Part shown: piece by piece, positions 14,741 to 22,029 of the stretch
Position numbering within the stretch: the first letter of the stretch is position 1
How the letters are laid out: every line of letters starts with the position of its first letter
Source: CBDUXP01 sp965371225 [NCBI: uncultured bacterium]
GTDB taxonomy: Bacteria; Abyssobacteria; SURF-5; CBDUXP01
Direction of reading: 5' to 3'
Assembly: GCA_965371225.1 (NCBI GenBank)
Contig: CBDUXP010000047.1
Span: 1 to 31,302 of the forward strand
Length of the DNA stretch: 31,302 nt
Program-made: the position numbers and the translations under genes
Notes under the pieces: model-generated
Told to the model about the DNA's origin: nothing
The model's database searches: none
Seen by the model: the letters and a program-made list of their open reading frames with translations, nothing else

Positions 14741-15655
14741 TCAATCAAAGAGTTCGTCAATATGATCTGCGCTGGATGCGAAGGGGCTAGGGTGAGTAAT
14801 CCGCTCCAGCTGCGGGTAGGCCTGGCGGAGCACATCGGGTGCCGCCACGGATTCCCCGAGCAGGGCCGCGCGTATCTGCAGGGCATTCACCACGGCCTGG
14901 CCGCGATAATGGTTGTTCGTGATCGCAAAGGTCTCCGCCGAATCGCCGGCGATCTCGCGGATCCGGGCGATCCACGGGTCCAGCTCTTCCTCACTATATA
15001 AATAGTCATACCGCTCGAAGGTGGCGGCGTCCTCGCGAAACCAATTCTCCCGGTTCCGGCCGTGCAGCCGCACGTAGCCCACCGGCCCAGTGTGCAGGGC
15101 CTGTGGGGCGATGGAGTGTGCGAAGAGGGGCTGGTCGATCGCGACGACGCCGACGTGGTGCCGCTCCAGCCAGTCCAACACCGAGGCGCGGTTCCAGGAG
15201 TCGTGCCGGACTTCCACCACGGGGCGAAGGTCGCTGAACGCCTCGGCGACCCGCTTCAGCCAGGCCGCATTCTCCTGCGTCCGCTTGAACGACCATGGGA
15301 ACTGCACCAGAAGGGCGCCGCACTTTCCCGCTTCGGCCAGCGGCGCCACCCCCTCCAACACGCGACCCACATCGCGATCGAAGTTTTCCGCTGCACGTTC
15401 ATGAGTGAAGCGCTGCCACAGCTTCACGGTGAACGTAAAGTTGGGAAGCGCCTCAGTGCGGCGCACCCAGGAAGCGGCCGCCGCAGGCGAGGGGGGCCGG
15501 TAGAAGGTGCTGTTGATCTCAATACAATCCAAGCACGCGGCGAGATACGCCAGGGTGTCCACGGAGCGGGGGAGCGGCGCCGGATACACGGGACCGATCC
15601 AGTCCTCGTACGACCAGCCAGCCACACCGACACGGATCGCGTGGGCGGCCGGCAC
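14741..15655 (-). CDS. DUF72 (YecE-like) TIM-barrel protein
   Basis: A 304-residue DUF72 protein. The pattern is clear: IRVGVAGWSYEDWIGPVYP at the N-terminus, LDCIEINSTFYRPPS, FTVKLWQRFTHERA, LLVQFPWSFKRTQEN, PVVEVRHDSWNRASV, VGYVRLHGRNRENWF and FAITNNHYRGQAVVNALQ. The fold is a TIM barrel; the biochemical role is not established, though a link to Fe-S or nucleic acid metabolism has been suggested by context in other genomes. Translation starts at GTG 15653-15655, eight bases after the stop of the lipoprotein gene, so it is likely co-transcribed with fxsA and the lipoprotein upstream and rsmG-parAB downstream. Confidence 0.9.
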   Translation of the reverse strand: MPAAHAIRVGVAGWSYEDWIGPVYPAPLPRSVDTLAYLAACLDCIEINSTFYRPPSPAAAASWVRRTEALPNFTFTVKLWQRFTHERAAENFDRDVGRVLEGVAPLAEAGKCGALLVQFPWSFKRTQENAAWLKRVAEAFSDLRPVVEVRHDSWNRASVLDWLERHHVGVVAIDQPLFAHSIAPQALHTGPVGYVRLHGRNRENWFREDAATFERYDYLYSEEELDPWIARIREIAGDSAETFAITNNHYRGQAVVNALQIRAALLGESVAAPDVLRQAYPQLERITHPSPFASSADHIDELFD

Positions 15656-15663
15656 GCCGAGCG

Positions 15664-16455
15664 CTAGCGCTGGGGCACGACGCGCGACCGCGGGGCATCG
15701 CCGTCCGGCTCTAGCACGTCCGCATCTTCCCAGCTCTCGGGCCGATGCAGCGGCCGAACGCGGCGCGGGGCCGGTGGCGCGGTAGCGCGCTCCCTGGTGG
15801 CGGCATCCGGATCCTTAGCGACCCAGTCGGCCCCTTCCTGAAAGAGGTCCGCGGGCGCGGCCACGTCTCTGATAGCCGCGGCAAAGATGGCGCGAATCTC
15901 CTGCCCGCGCCTGCTCCGCCAGCGGTTGGCCCGCAAGAGGGTGTCGTACACGTGCGTCCGGTTGCGATTTTCCTTGATGACGAGGAACGAAAGCCGGTCG
16001 GCCAGCACCGCGTCCTTCCTCCCCGCATTGCACGGCACGTGGACTGCTTTCCCGTTCTGCCTCTCGCCGATGCATCCCCGCTGCTTCCACTCCCGAAGCG
16101 CCGCGGCACGGAGTTGGCGAGCGCGGATGGCCCCCACCACCTTCGCCGGATCGAGGCGCAACGCCTCGAGGCTGGGGATCTCATAGATCAGATCCTCGCC
16201 CCCCCCCAAGACTGCAGCCGGATCCACTTCCTCCTCCCCGAACTCCAACTCCGTGGCCACGTGCTGCACAATCTGATCTTCCGATTGCCGAGCGGCACGG
16301 GCCACGGCCGTCTCAATCTCCAGAGCGAACTGTCCCACCAGGGCAGGATCCCAGGGCTGCGGTTCGCCGCGAATGCCGATGGTCACCCGAGGCAGGCTGC
16401 CGCAGCCGGCCGCCAGGGCCAGCGCGCAGGGAGCCAGGAGACGGGGGAGCCTCAC
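15664..16455 (-). CDS. DUF1318-like lipoprotein
   Basis: A 263-residue predicted lipoprotein. The first residues RLPRLLAPCALALAAGCGS form a signal peptide with the lipobox LAAGC, so Cys would be lipidated near position 18. The middle (AKVVGAIRARQLRAAALREW, then GCIGERQNGKAV and LVIKENRNRTHVYDTLLR) resembles DUF1318/YdbL-type envelope proteins, where a G-E-x-x-x-G motif is followed by an E-N-x-x-R motif. The C-terminal 60 residues are charged, Pro/Arg-rich and probably disordered. The start is a GTG at 16453-16455 that overlaps the fxsA stop (GTGA), giving translational coupling. An alternative reading from 16533 would lie inside fxsA and spoil the signal peptide. Confidence 0.7.
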   Translation of the reverse strand: MRLPRLLAPCALALAAGCGSLPRVTIGIRGEPQPWDPALVGQFALEIETAVARAARQSEDQIVQHVATELEFGEEEVDPAAVLGGGEDLIYEIPSLEALRLDPAKVVGAIRARQLRAAALREWKQRGCIGERQNGKAVHVPCNAGRKDAVLADRLSFLVIKENRNRTHVYDTLLRANRWRSRRGQEIRAIFAAAIRDVAAPADLFQEGADWVAKDPDAATRERATAPPAPRRVRPLHRPESWEDADVLEPDGDAPRSRVVPQR

Positions 16456-16862
16456 GGCTCTCGCCACCCTTCCACAGTAATAACCGTGCCCCCGCCGGGC
16501 GGCCCGAGGCGGCGAAATCGGGCGGACAGCCACCGGCGCACAAGCGCCCGCGTAGGCGGAATGAGGAGGAACAAGCCGGCGGCATCCGTCAGGAAGCCGG
16601 GGGTCAACATCACGATGCCGGCCACCAGGATCAAGAGCCCATCCACGAGCGCGTCGGCCGGCATGCGGCCCGCGTTGAGTTCCCCCTGTACGCGCTGGAG
16701 CGCCCGGAGCCCTTCCTGCCTCGCGAGCCAGGCACCAAAGACGCCCGTGACGATCACGATCAGGAGGGTACTGGCGGCGCCAATGGCCGACCCGATTTTC
16801 ATGAGCAGGTACAGCTCCACGAAGGGCAGCAGGGTAAACAGCAGCACCAGCCGGAGCAACAT
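16452..16862 (-). CDS. fxsA: FxsA family inner-membrane protein
   Basis: A 136-residue FxsA homologue. E. coli FxsA is a membrane protein known for suppressing F-plasmid exclusion of phage T7; its normal role is unclear. Seen: RLVLLFTLLPFVELYLLMKI and the following G-S-A-I-G, LLIVIVTGVFGAWLARQEGL, ALQRVQGELNAGRMPADAL, and LLILVAGIVMLTPGFLTDAAG with LFLLIPPTR, which is the hallmark TPGFLTDxxG motif. Three membrane segments are predicted. A C-terminal cytoplasmic tail carries Gly and basic residues. It starts at ATG 16860-16862, and its TGA overlaps the GTG of the lipoprotein gene. Confidence 0.93.
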   Translation of the reverse strand: MLLRLVLLFTLLPFVELYLLMKIGSAIGAASTLLIVIVTGVFGAWLARQEGLRALQRVQGELNAGRMPADALVDGLLILVAGIVMLTPGFLTDAAGLFLLIPPTRALVRRWLSARFRRLGPPGGGTVITVEGWREP

Positions 16863-16915
16863 GGCGAGATCATAGCACGCAGCGGGACGGGTCCCGCACG
16901 CTGCATCGGCTCCGC

Positions 16916-17704
16916 TCAGCCGTCGTTCACGTATCGCGCAGGCCGTTTCTCCAGAAAGGCCGTCAACCCCTCCCGCGCCTCCTCGCCTTCGAATGTTTCA
17001 GCAAACGCATCGATGCTGACCTCGATGCACCGGCTCAAGGGGAGTTCCGCCCACGCGCGCATCAACCGCTTCTGCGCGCGCACGGCCCGCGGCCCGCAGC
17101 GCAGAATGTCCGCCACGGCGGCGTCGACCGCCGCATCGAGCTGCCCGGGTTCGACCACTTCTTCCACCAGCCCGATGCGTAGCGCTTCGTCCGCGTCGAG
17201 CATGCCGCCCCGGTAGAGCAGGTTTGCGGTCTGGCCCCAGCCCACCAGGCGAGGCAGCAGCGCCGCTTCGATGACCGATGGCAGCCCGACCCGCACCTCG
17301 GGCATTCCCCACATTGCGCCGCGCTCGCAAATGCGAATGTCGCACGCCGCGCCCACCTCCGTCCCGCCGCCGAGCGCGTAGGCGCGCACCTTGGCAATGA
17401 CCGGCACGGGCGCGTCGGTAATTGCGGCACAGAGGCCGTGGAGTTCGGTGATGAAGGTGCGGGCCGTGTCCGGCGTGAGCGTACTCATTTCCCGGATGTC
17501 CGCCCCGCCGATGAACGGTGCACCATCGGCCCCTTCAAGGACGATGCAACGAACCAGGTCACTGCGCCCGACTTCGTGCAGCGCGCGCGTGCTATCCGCG
17601 ATCGCTTCCCGGCCGAGGACGTTCAGTCGCGTCCGGCCGCGAATCCCAACCGTCGCGACTTGATCGTTGCGGGTCCACGTTACCGATGGTGTGAAATCGC
17701 CCAT
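16916..17704 (-). CDS. Enoyl-CoA hydratase/isomerase family protein
   Basis: A 262-residue crotonase-fold enzyme acting on acyl-CoA thioesters. Seen: the oxyanion-hole segment APFIGGADIREMSTL, the second oxyanion segment RAYALGGGTEVGAACDIRI with the catalytic-type Glu after GGG, and MPEVRVGLPSVIEAALLPRL, where the Glu of MPEV corresponds to the second catalytic Glu of enoyl-CoA hydratases. The C-terminal helices (RAVRAQKRLMRAWAELPL and FEGEEAREGLTAFLEKRPA) are typical. True hydratase activity is therefore likely, but the substrate is unknown. The ATG at 17702-17704 is supported by the start of homology. The frame is open for another 1.5 kb upstream, but this crosses unrelated genes. It is divergent from the HAD gene, 78 bases away. 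Confidence 0.9.
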   Translation of the reverse strand: MGDFTPSVTWTRNDQVATVGIRGRTRLNVLGREAIADSTRALHEVGRSDLVRCIVLEGADGAPFIGGADIREMSTLTPDTARTFITELHGLCAAITDAPVPVIAKVRAYALGGGTEVGAACDIRICERGAMWGMPEVRVGLPSVIEAALLPRLVGWGQTANLLYRGGMLDADEALRIGLVEEVVEPGQLDAAVDAAVADILRCGPRAVRAQKRLMRAWAELPLSRCIEVSIDAFAETFEGEEAREGLTAFLEKRPARYVNDG

Positions 17705-17782
17705 GGCTCGCTCCTGTGCGCGGGATGTGTCGGCGCGGGAGAATTCTACAGGCCCGGCGGTATCGTATGATGCCTGCCGCCC

Positions 17783-18502
17783 GTGCCCCACCCCAATCTG
17801 CCGCAGCGCATCCGCGCCGTCTCGTTCGACGCCGACGACACCCTCTGGGATTTCGAGCGAGTCATGCGCCACTCGCTGGGGCACGTGCTTGCGGCCCTGC
17901 AGACGCGGCACCCCACCGCTGCAGCTGAGGTCTCCATCGATGCGATGATCGCCATCCGCAACCAAGTGGACCTGGAGTGGGGGGACAGTGGGCGTTCCCT
18001 CGAAGACATCCGCACGGAATCCTTCCAGCGGGTCGTCGCCGGGACCGGTGTAGCGGACGCCGCCCTTGCGATGCAGCTCAACGACATCTACTTCGCGCAC
18101 CGCTTCGAGGACATCGAACTCTACGGCGACGTGCTGCCCACCTTCGAACGGCTGCGCGGCCGCTACGCGCTCGGCCTGCTGACGAACGGCAACAGCTACC
18201 CCGACCGGTGCGGGCTCGACGGCTGGTTTACGTTCGCGGTGTTCGCCGACGCGCACGGTGCACGCAAGCCGGCCCCGAGCATATTTCACGCCGCGTGCGA
18301 GCAAGCGCGCGTGCAGCCGCATGAACTGCTGCACGTGGGCGATTCCCTGCACAACGACGTCTTCGGTGCGCAGCAGGCGGGGCTGCCCACGGCGTGGTTG
18401 AATCGCGCCGGCGTAGCGAACGCATCCGGCGTACAGCCCGACTACGAATTGCGGTCGTTGCGCGATCTCCTGGAACTGCTGCCGGGCGCATCGGCGGCAT
18501 AG
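17783..18502 (+). CDS. HAD superfamily hydrolase (phosphatase)
   Basis: A 239-residue HAD hydrolase with a helical C1-type cap. Motif I is FDADDTLWD (nucleophile Asp and acid/base Asp), motif II LLTNGN, motif III the Lys of ARKPAPSIF, and motif IV HVGDSLHNDVFGA. The cap spans about residues 28-105. The DxDDTLWD start and GDSLxNDVxGA end resemble YjjG/epoxide-hydrolase-like and phosphoglycolate phosphatase-like members, so a small phosphorylated metabolite is the likely substrate. It starts at GTG 17783; the nearby ATGs at 17767 and 17770 are out of frame. Its stop is two bases from that of the convergent FAD oxidoreductase. Confidence 0.88.
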   Translation: MPHPNLPQRIRAVSFDADDTLWDFERVMRHSLGHVLAALQTRHPTAAAEVSIDAMIAIRNQVDLEWGDSGRSLEDIRTESFQRVVAGTGVADAALAMQLNDIYFAHRFEDIELYGDVLPTFERLRGRYALGLLTNGNSYPDRCGLDGWFTFAVFADAHGARKPAPSIFHAACEQARVQPHELLHVGDSLHNDVFGAQQAGLPTAWLNRAGVANASGVQPDYELRSLRDLLELLPGASAA

Positions 18503-18504
18503 GC

Positions 18505-20070
18505 TCAGCCGAAGTCCGCGAGCATGGCGTGCGCCGTATTCCGCCCCGGCGCGCCCCAGAGCCCACCGCCGGGATGGGTGCCCGGCCCCGTCAAGTACAA
18601 GCCGCGAATGGGCGTGCGGTAGTTCGCCAGGCCGGGAATCGGGCGCTGTGGACCCATTTGCCGCTCCGTCGCGTCCAGGTGCCACGCATGGGCCTGCGGC
18701 AGTCCCAAGTCGCGCTCCAGATCCTCCGGCGTCTGCACGATACGCAACTGCTCCGCCCCTTCCAAGTTCGGCGCGTACTGGTGCAGGAACGTGAAGAGCC
18801 GCTCGCCTTCCTGTTGACGCACGGAATGCCAAGACACGCCCCCATCCAATTTGTATGGAAAGTACCGCGCCTCGACGGTCAACAGGTGGAGCCCATCGCG
18901 CACTCGGTCCGGGTCGAGCGCCGTCGGCGTGTGCACCGCCATGGCCGGCCAGCGGGGACTGCGGCGCTTGCGGTAGTCGGCGAACGCCGCCTCCAAATAC
19001 TCGAGCGCGGGACACACGATGGTGACGGCTTGTGCCTGTTCCTCCGCGCTGACCTGACCGTGCGATTTCCATTCCGGCAGCCGGTCGATCACATAGTCCA
19101 CCTTGAGCCCGAAGCCGTTGGCAATTTTCACGCGCTCCATGGCCGCGCGGATCGGGGCGGGCACCGCCTGATGATCCAACAGGTGCAGGAACGTGGTCTG
19201 CGGTGCGCACGCGGCGACCACCGAGCGCGCGTCCACTTCCGCGCCATCCTCGAGCACCAGCCCGCGCACGATCCCACCCGCAACCGCGATGCGCCGCACC
19301 GCCGCGTTGGTGGACACCGTGCCCCCGTGCGCCTCAACGTGCGCGACCAGCGCGGCGGCGAGCGCGCCACTGCCCCCGCGCGCACGCTCCACGCCGGTCA
19401 GGTGCGGGATCAGGGCCAGGGGGGCCAGCATGGCGCCGCCGGCGGCATCGGGCGCGATGCCGGCGACGCGCGCGATCAGAAATGCCAACACCCCCTTGAG
19501 GTGCATGTCCTCGAAGGTCGCGTCCAGCCATTGGCGCACGGACGCCTTCCGCGCGCGCTGAATGGCGGGCACCCGCGTGAGCGCCGCCACCTTCTCGCTC
19601 ACAGTCGGCGCCATGCGCTTCACCACGGCGCGCGGGTTCGGCTCCCCGAGCAGGGCGGGCTGCGCCCAGGTGAAGATATCGCTCCACTGCCGCACGAACT
19701 TCCGGTACGCGCGCGCATCGGCCACATTGCGCGCGCCGATCCCAGCCGCCGTGCGCTCCACATCCTGCCAGAACACGAGCCCGGCGTCATTCAAGCGCGG
19801 CGCGTAGAACGCGGGATCGACCCTGAGCGTGTGCAGGCCGTGCGCCTCCAGCTCCAGTTCGGTTGGGATCGGCGTGGTGGCGAGCAGCCCCAGGTCGGTG
19901 TACCACCGATCCACCCACACCCCCGGCGCCATCTCTTCGGTGGCGGCCGCACCGCCGACAACGGCGCGCCGCTCGAACACAGCGACGCGCAATCCGGCCT
20001 GGGCCAGATAGGCGGCGGCTATAAGGCCGTTGTGGCCGGCACCGACAACGGCGACATCAAGCGGCGGCAC
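18505..20070 (-). CDS. FAD-dependent oxidoreductase, phytoene desaturase/PYROXD2-like
   Basis: A 521-residue flavoprotein. The FAD-binding dinucleotide fold is at the N-terminus (DVAVVGAGHNGLIAAAYLAQ, then VAVFERRAVVGGAA). The end has the family signature YLTGPGTHPGGGLWGAPGRN. The middle has the substrate domain with W and Y residues, and GGTVSTNAAVRRIAV followed by VLEDGAEVDARSVV, as in carotenoid isomerase and desaturase relatives. The length and WGAPGRN end suit the NAD(P)/FAD oxidoreductase group near PYROXD2/CrtI, not a classic CrtI. No carotenoid genes are adjacent, so the substrate is open. The start is ATG 20068-20070, 12 bases after the methyltransferase gene and in the same operon. 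Confidence 0.88.
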   Translation of the reverse strand: MPPLDVAVVGAGHNGLIAAAYLAQAGLRVAVFERRAVVGGAAATEEMAPGVWVDRWYTDLGLLATTPIPTELELEAHGLHTLRVDPAFYAPRLNDAGLVFWQDVERTAAGIGARNVADARAYRKFVRQWSDIFTWAQPALLGEPNPRAVVKRMAPTVSEKVAALTRVPAIQRARKASVRQWLDATFEDMHLKGVLAFLIARVAGIAPDAAGGAMLAPLALIPHLTGVERARGGSGALAAALVAHVEAHGGTVSTNAAVRRIAVAGGIVRGLVLEDGAEVDARSVVAACAPQTTFLHLLDHQAVPAPIRAAMERVKIANGFGLKVDYVIDRLPEWKSHGQVSAEEQAQAVTIVCPALEYLEAAFADYRKRRSPRWPAMAVHTPTALDPDRVRDGLHLLTVEARYFPYKLDGGVSWHSVRQQEGERLFTFLHQYAPNLEGAEQLRIVQTPEDLERDLGLPQAHAWHLDATERQMGPQRPIPGLANYRTPIRGLYLTGPGTHPGGGLWGAPGRNTAHAMLADFG

Positions 20071-20082
20071 GCGCCCACTGTG

Positions 20083-20646
20083 TCACGCGCGGGCGTGGAA
20101 CACAAAGGCGGGGGGCAGGTTCCCGAGCGTGAACCGCACAACCGTATCGGGAAACACGGCGCAGATGCTGTCTTCCAGATGGCTGGAGAAGGCGCGCGCG
20201 TGCAGGTATTGATAAGTGACGAAGTGGCCGCCGGGGCGCAGGATGCGCTGAACGCCGTCCAACACGCGGGCGCAGAAGTCGAGCGGGAGATTCGCGAACG
20301 GCAATCCGGACACCACGATGTCGGCTCCGCCGTGGGGGAACTTCGCCACATGGTTTGCGATGTATTCGGCGCTGTCCTCAATGACCCGGAGGCGCGGGAA
20401 CCGCTCCCGGAGTTGCTCGGCGAAAACGGGATCGATCTCGACGGCGAAGAAGTCCGCGTCGGGCGGCAGACGCTCGTTGATGTGCGCCGTGAAGGTGCCG
20501 ATGCCCGGTCCGAACTCCACGACCGTGTGTGCCGTTTCGAACGGCAGCTCGCCGAGCATGCTACGGGCGAGTTGGCGGCTGCTGGGCATGATCGAGCCGA
20601 CGCGGCGCGGGTTGGCGAGAAACCGCCGGAGGAAAACGCCTTTCAC
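20083..20646 (-). CDS. Phospholipid N-methyltransferase-like SAM methyltransferase
   Basis: A 187-residue class I methyltransferase. FLRRFLANPRRVGSIMPSSR at the N-terminus and the SAM loop VVEFGPGIGTFTAHI are typical of the PmtA/rRNA adenine dimethylase-related phospholipid methyltransferases. Next come FFAVEIDPVFAEQLRERFP (acidic loop), DIVVSGLPFANLPLDF (with SGLPF in place of the NLPY/NLPF of KsgA), and LRPGGHFVTYQYLHA. The Y-Q-Y segment and the short length fit PmtA, which makes phosphatidylcholine from phosphatidylethanolamine, better than KsgA. The start is a GTG at 20644-20646 overlapping the TGA of the selenoprotein gene (GTGA), so translation is coupled. Confidence in the family is high; the lipid substrate is inferred. 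Confidence 0.8.
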   Translation of the reverse strand: MKGVFLRRFLANPRRVGSIMPSSRQLARSMLGELPFETAHTVVEFGPGIGTFTAHINERLPPDADFFAVEIDPVFAEQLRERFPRLRVIEDSAEYIANHVAKFPHGGADIVVSGLPFANLPLDFCARVLDGVQRILRPGGHFVTYQYLHARAFSSHLEDSICAVFPDTVVRFTLGNLPPAFVFHARA

Positions 20647-21212
20647 GACGGTCCCTGTTCCAGGGTCACTCGCGGGAGGGGGCAGAGGTGCTGGTCGGCG
20701 ATGTCCAACGTGTGGTTGAACTTCGAGGAGAAATTTTCGAAGCCGATGAGGGCCGTCAGTTCGACGACGCCCGCGGCGCCGAACTTCGCTTGTGCCCGGG
20801 CGAAGAGCGCATCATCCACATCCTGCTCCGTGTGCGTCACGCGCTCCGCATACTCCAACGCCAGGCGTTCGGGGGCATCGAACACGTCGCTCTCGTTCCA
20901 GTGACCGACGGCGGTGAGTTTCGCATCCGAGAGGCCCTGCTCGCGGCCGACCGCCGCGTTGATGTCAATTCAGAAGTGGCACCCATTCATCTGTGCGATG
21001 CGGACATTCACGAGCGACCGGAGGGGCGGCGGTATGCGGCCCGACCGCTGGAGCATGGCCTGCATGACATTGAATCCAAAGAGAATGGGGGGGCAGTGGG
21101 CGTAGACCGTGGCCGGCGTCAGGACCTTGCCGAATTTCCTGCGGTGGGAGCGGAAGAGGAAGGCCCGCGCCCACCACGGCGCCTGCTCCTCCGGAACGCC
21201 GGGAATGCGCAT
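20643..21212 (-). CDS. CMD/AhpD-like selenoprotein (in-frame TGA read as Sec81)
   Basis: A carboxymuconolactone decarboxylase/AhpD-like protein of 189 residues encoded across an in-frame TGA at 20972-20970 (codon 81). Before it: KVLTPATVYAHCPPILFGFN and RSLVNVRIAQMNGCHF; after it: IDINAAVGREQGLSDAKLTA, VFDAPERLALEYAERVTHT and a helical end with LTALIGFENFSSKFNHTL. The family motif is NGCxxC-x-D, so the TGA replaces the second Cys and gives C78-H-F-U81. A Sec there would be the peroxide/disulfide-active residue. A 6-bp hairpin with a GG-U loop follows at the right distance. The start ATG at 21210-21212 is seven bases after the GST-like gene stop. Its own stop overlaps the methyltransferase start. 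Normal gene callers would give two truncated ORFs. Confidence 0.9.
20942..20958 (-). promoter_or_regulatory. Candidate bacterial SECIS hairpin in the CMD gene
   Basis: On the minus strand CGCGGC (20958-20953) pairs perfectly with GCCGCG (20947-20942) around the loop GGTCG. The loop begins 17 bases after the TGA. A G-G-U apical loop on a GC-rich stem at this distance is the pattern recognised by SelB in E. coli-type SECIS elements. Confidence 0.75.
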
Positions 21213-21219
21213 GGGCGCG

Positions 21220-22023
21220 TCAGGTCGCCTCGAGGTTGGGCAGTTGCTTTTGCCAAAACGTGCCGCGCCGCAAGCCGTGGGCTTCCCGCCGGTCGTCCAC
21301 GGCATTCCGCCATTGCAGGTAGGCGTCGCCCTGCGGCGGCTGGTCCACGTCCGGCATCTTCGTGAAATCAGGATCTCCGAGGAGCGCCAAGATGGGCATC
21401 TTGGGCACCCACGGCGGGAATGACTCCGGGCTGCGTTTCCCCAGCCGCATGGCGGCCACAATACAGCGGTTGAACGGTTCCGCGTGGAATATCTGGTAGT
21501 CGAGCACGCTCGGCAGCGCGCCGAAGAAGAAGGGGGAGGCGCCTTCGGCCAACTGATTGATGGCGCCGAAGATGCGCCCCTGCTCGGCCAAGATGTTCTC
21601 CAGCAAGGCGGGCATGCTGCCCTGAGGCCCAAGTTCCTGTGTGGCGACGTCGAGCAGTTGGAGATGGATCGCCCCGATGGCGTGCTCCATCAGCTCCTGC
21701 TGGGCGCGCAGGCCGGGATCGTCACTCCACCCGGAAGCGTATTGCGGCGGTGGGTAGCTGCGATCGAGCAACTCGATGATGCGCGTGGATTCCGACAGGC
21801 ACACGCGGTCACCGCCTTCGAGGGTCAGGATCACCGCGGGCATGCGGGGCTGACCCGTGAGGGCCGCGATCTCGCCGCGGTCGCGCCTCTCCATGTCCAG
21901 GTGTACGCCCTTCTCTGCCGCGTAGTCGAGGCACATGCCGCACCAGGGCGATGCCCAGTGGCCGTGCCACTCGACGCGTGCCGCGTCCTGCAGCCGAATG
22001 GTGTTCGCCGTCGCGGTCGTCAT
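21220..22023 (-). CDS. GST-like protein with a thioredoxin-type CxxC
   Basis: A 267-residue glutathione S-transferase-like protein. The N-terminal thioredoxin-fold domain reads VEWHGHWASPWCGMCLDYAA, so it has WCGMC where most GSTs have a single Ser, Tyr or Cys. It continues with PRMPAVILTLEGGDRVCLSE (the cis-Pro loop) and STRIIELLDRSYPPP. The C-terminal domain is helical (LMEHAIGAIHLQLLDVATQE, ILAEQGRIFGAINQLAEG). A WCxxC motif is more like a thiol-disulfide oxidoreductase, which suggests it may reduce or be reduced by the neighbouring CMD selenoprotein; that is inference. It starts at ATG 22021-22023, 6 bases after the nitroreductase stop, and 7 bases before the CMD gene. Confidence 0.8.
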   Translation of the reverse strand: MTTATANTIRLQDAARVEWHGHWASPWCGMCLDYAAEKGVHLDMERRDRGEIAALTGQPRMPAVILTLEGGDRVCLSESTRIIELLDRSYPPPQYASGWSDDPGLRAQQELMEHAIGAIHLQLLDVATQELGPQGSMPALLENILAEQGRIFGAINQLAEGASPFFFGALPSVLDYQIFHAEPFNRCIVAAMRLGKRSPESFPPWVPKMPILALLGDPDFTKMPDVDQPPQGDAYLQWRNAVDDRREAHGLRRGTFWQKQLPNLEAT

Positions 22024-22029
22024 GACGCG

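Noticed and set aside
17705-19210. An open extension of the enoyl-CoA hydratase frame by 502 codons.
   Set aside because: It runs across the HAD gene and the FAD oxidoreductase gene and has no recognisable sequence. The start at 17704 fits the family.
20643-20885. Treating the end of the CMD gene as a separate 80-residue protein from the ATG at 20885.
   Set aside because: The 28 codons between the TGA and this ATG are good CMD sequence in the same frame and there is no ribosome site before the ATG.
18394-20904. A very long open frame on the + strand (836 codons) opposite the FAD oxidoreductase and methyltransferase genes.
   Set aside because: It is antisense to clear genes on the minus strand; its translation is Arg/His-rich without recognisable domains, as expected for a shadow frame in GC-rich DNA.
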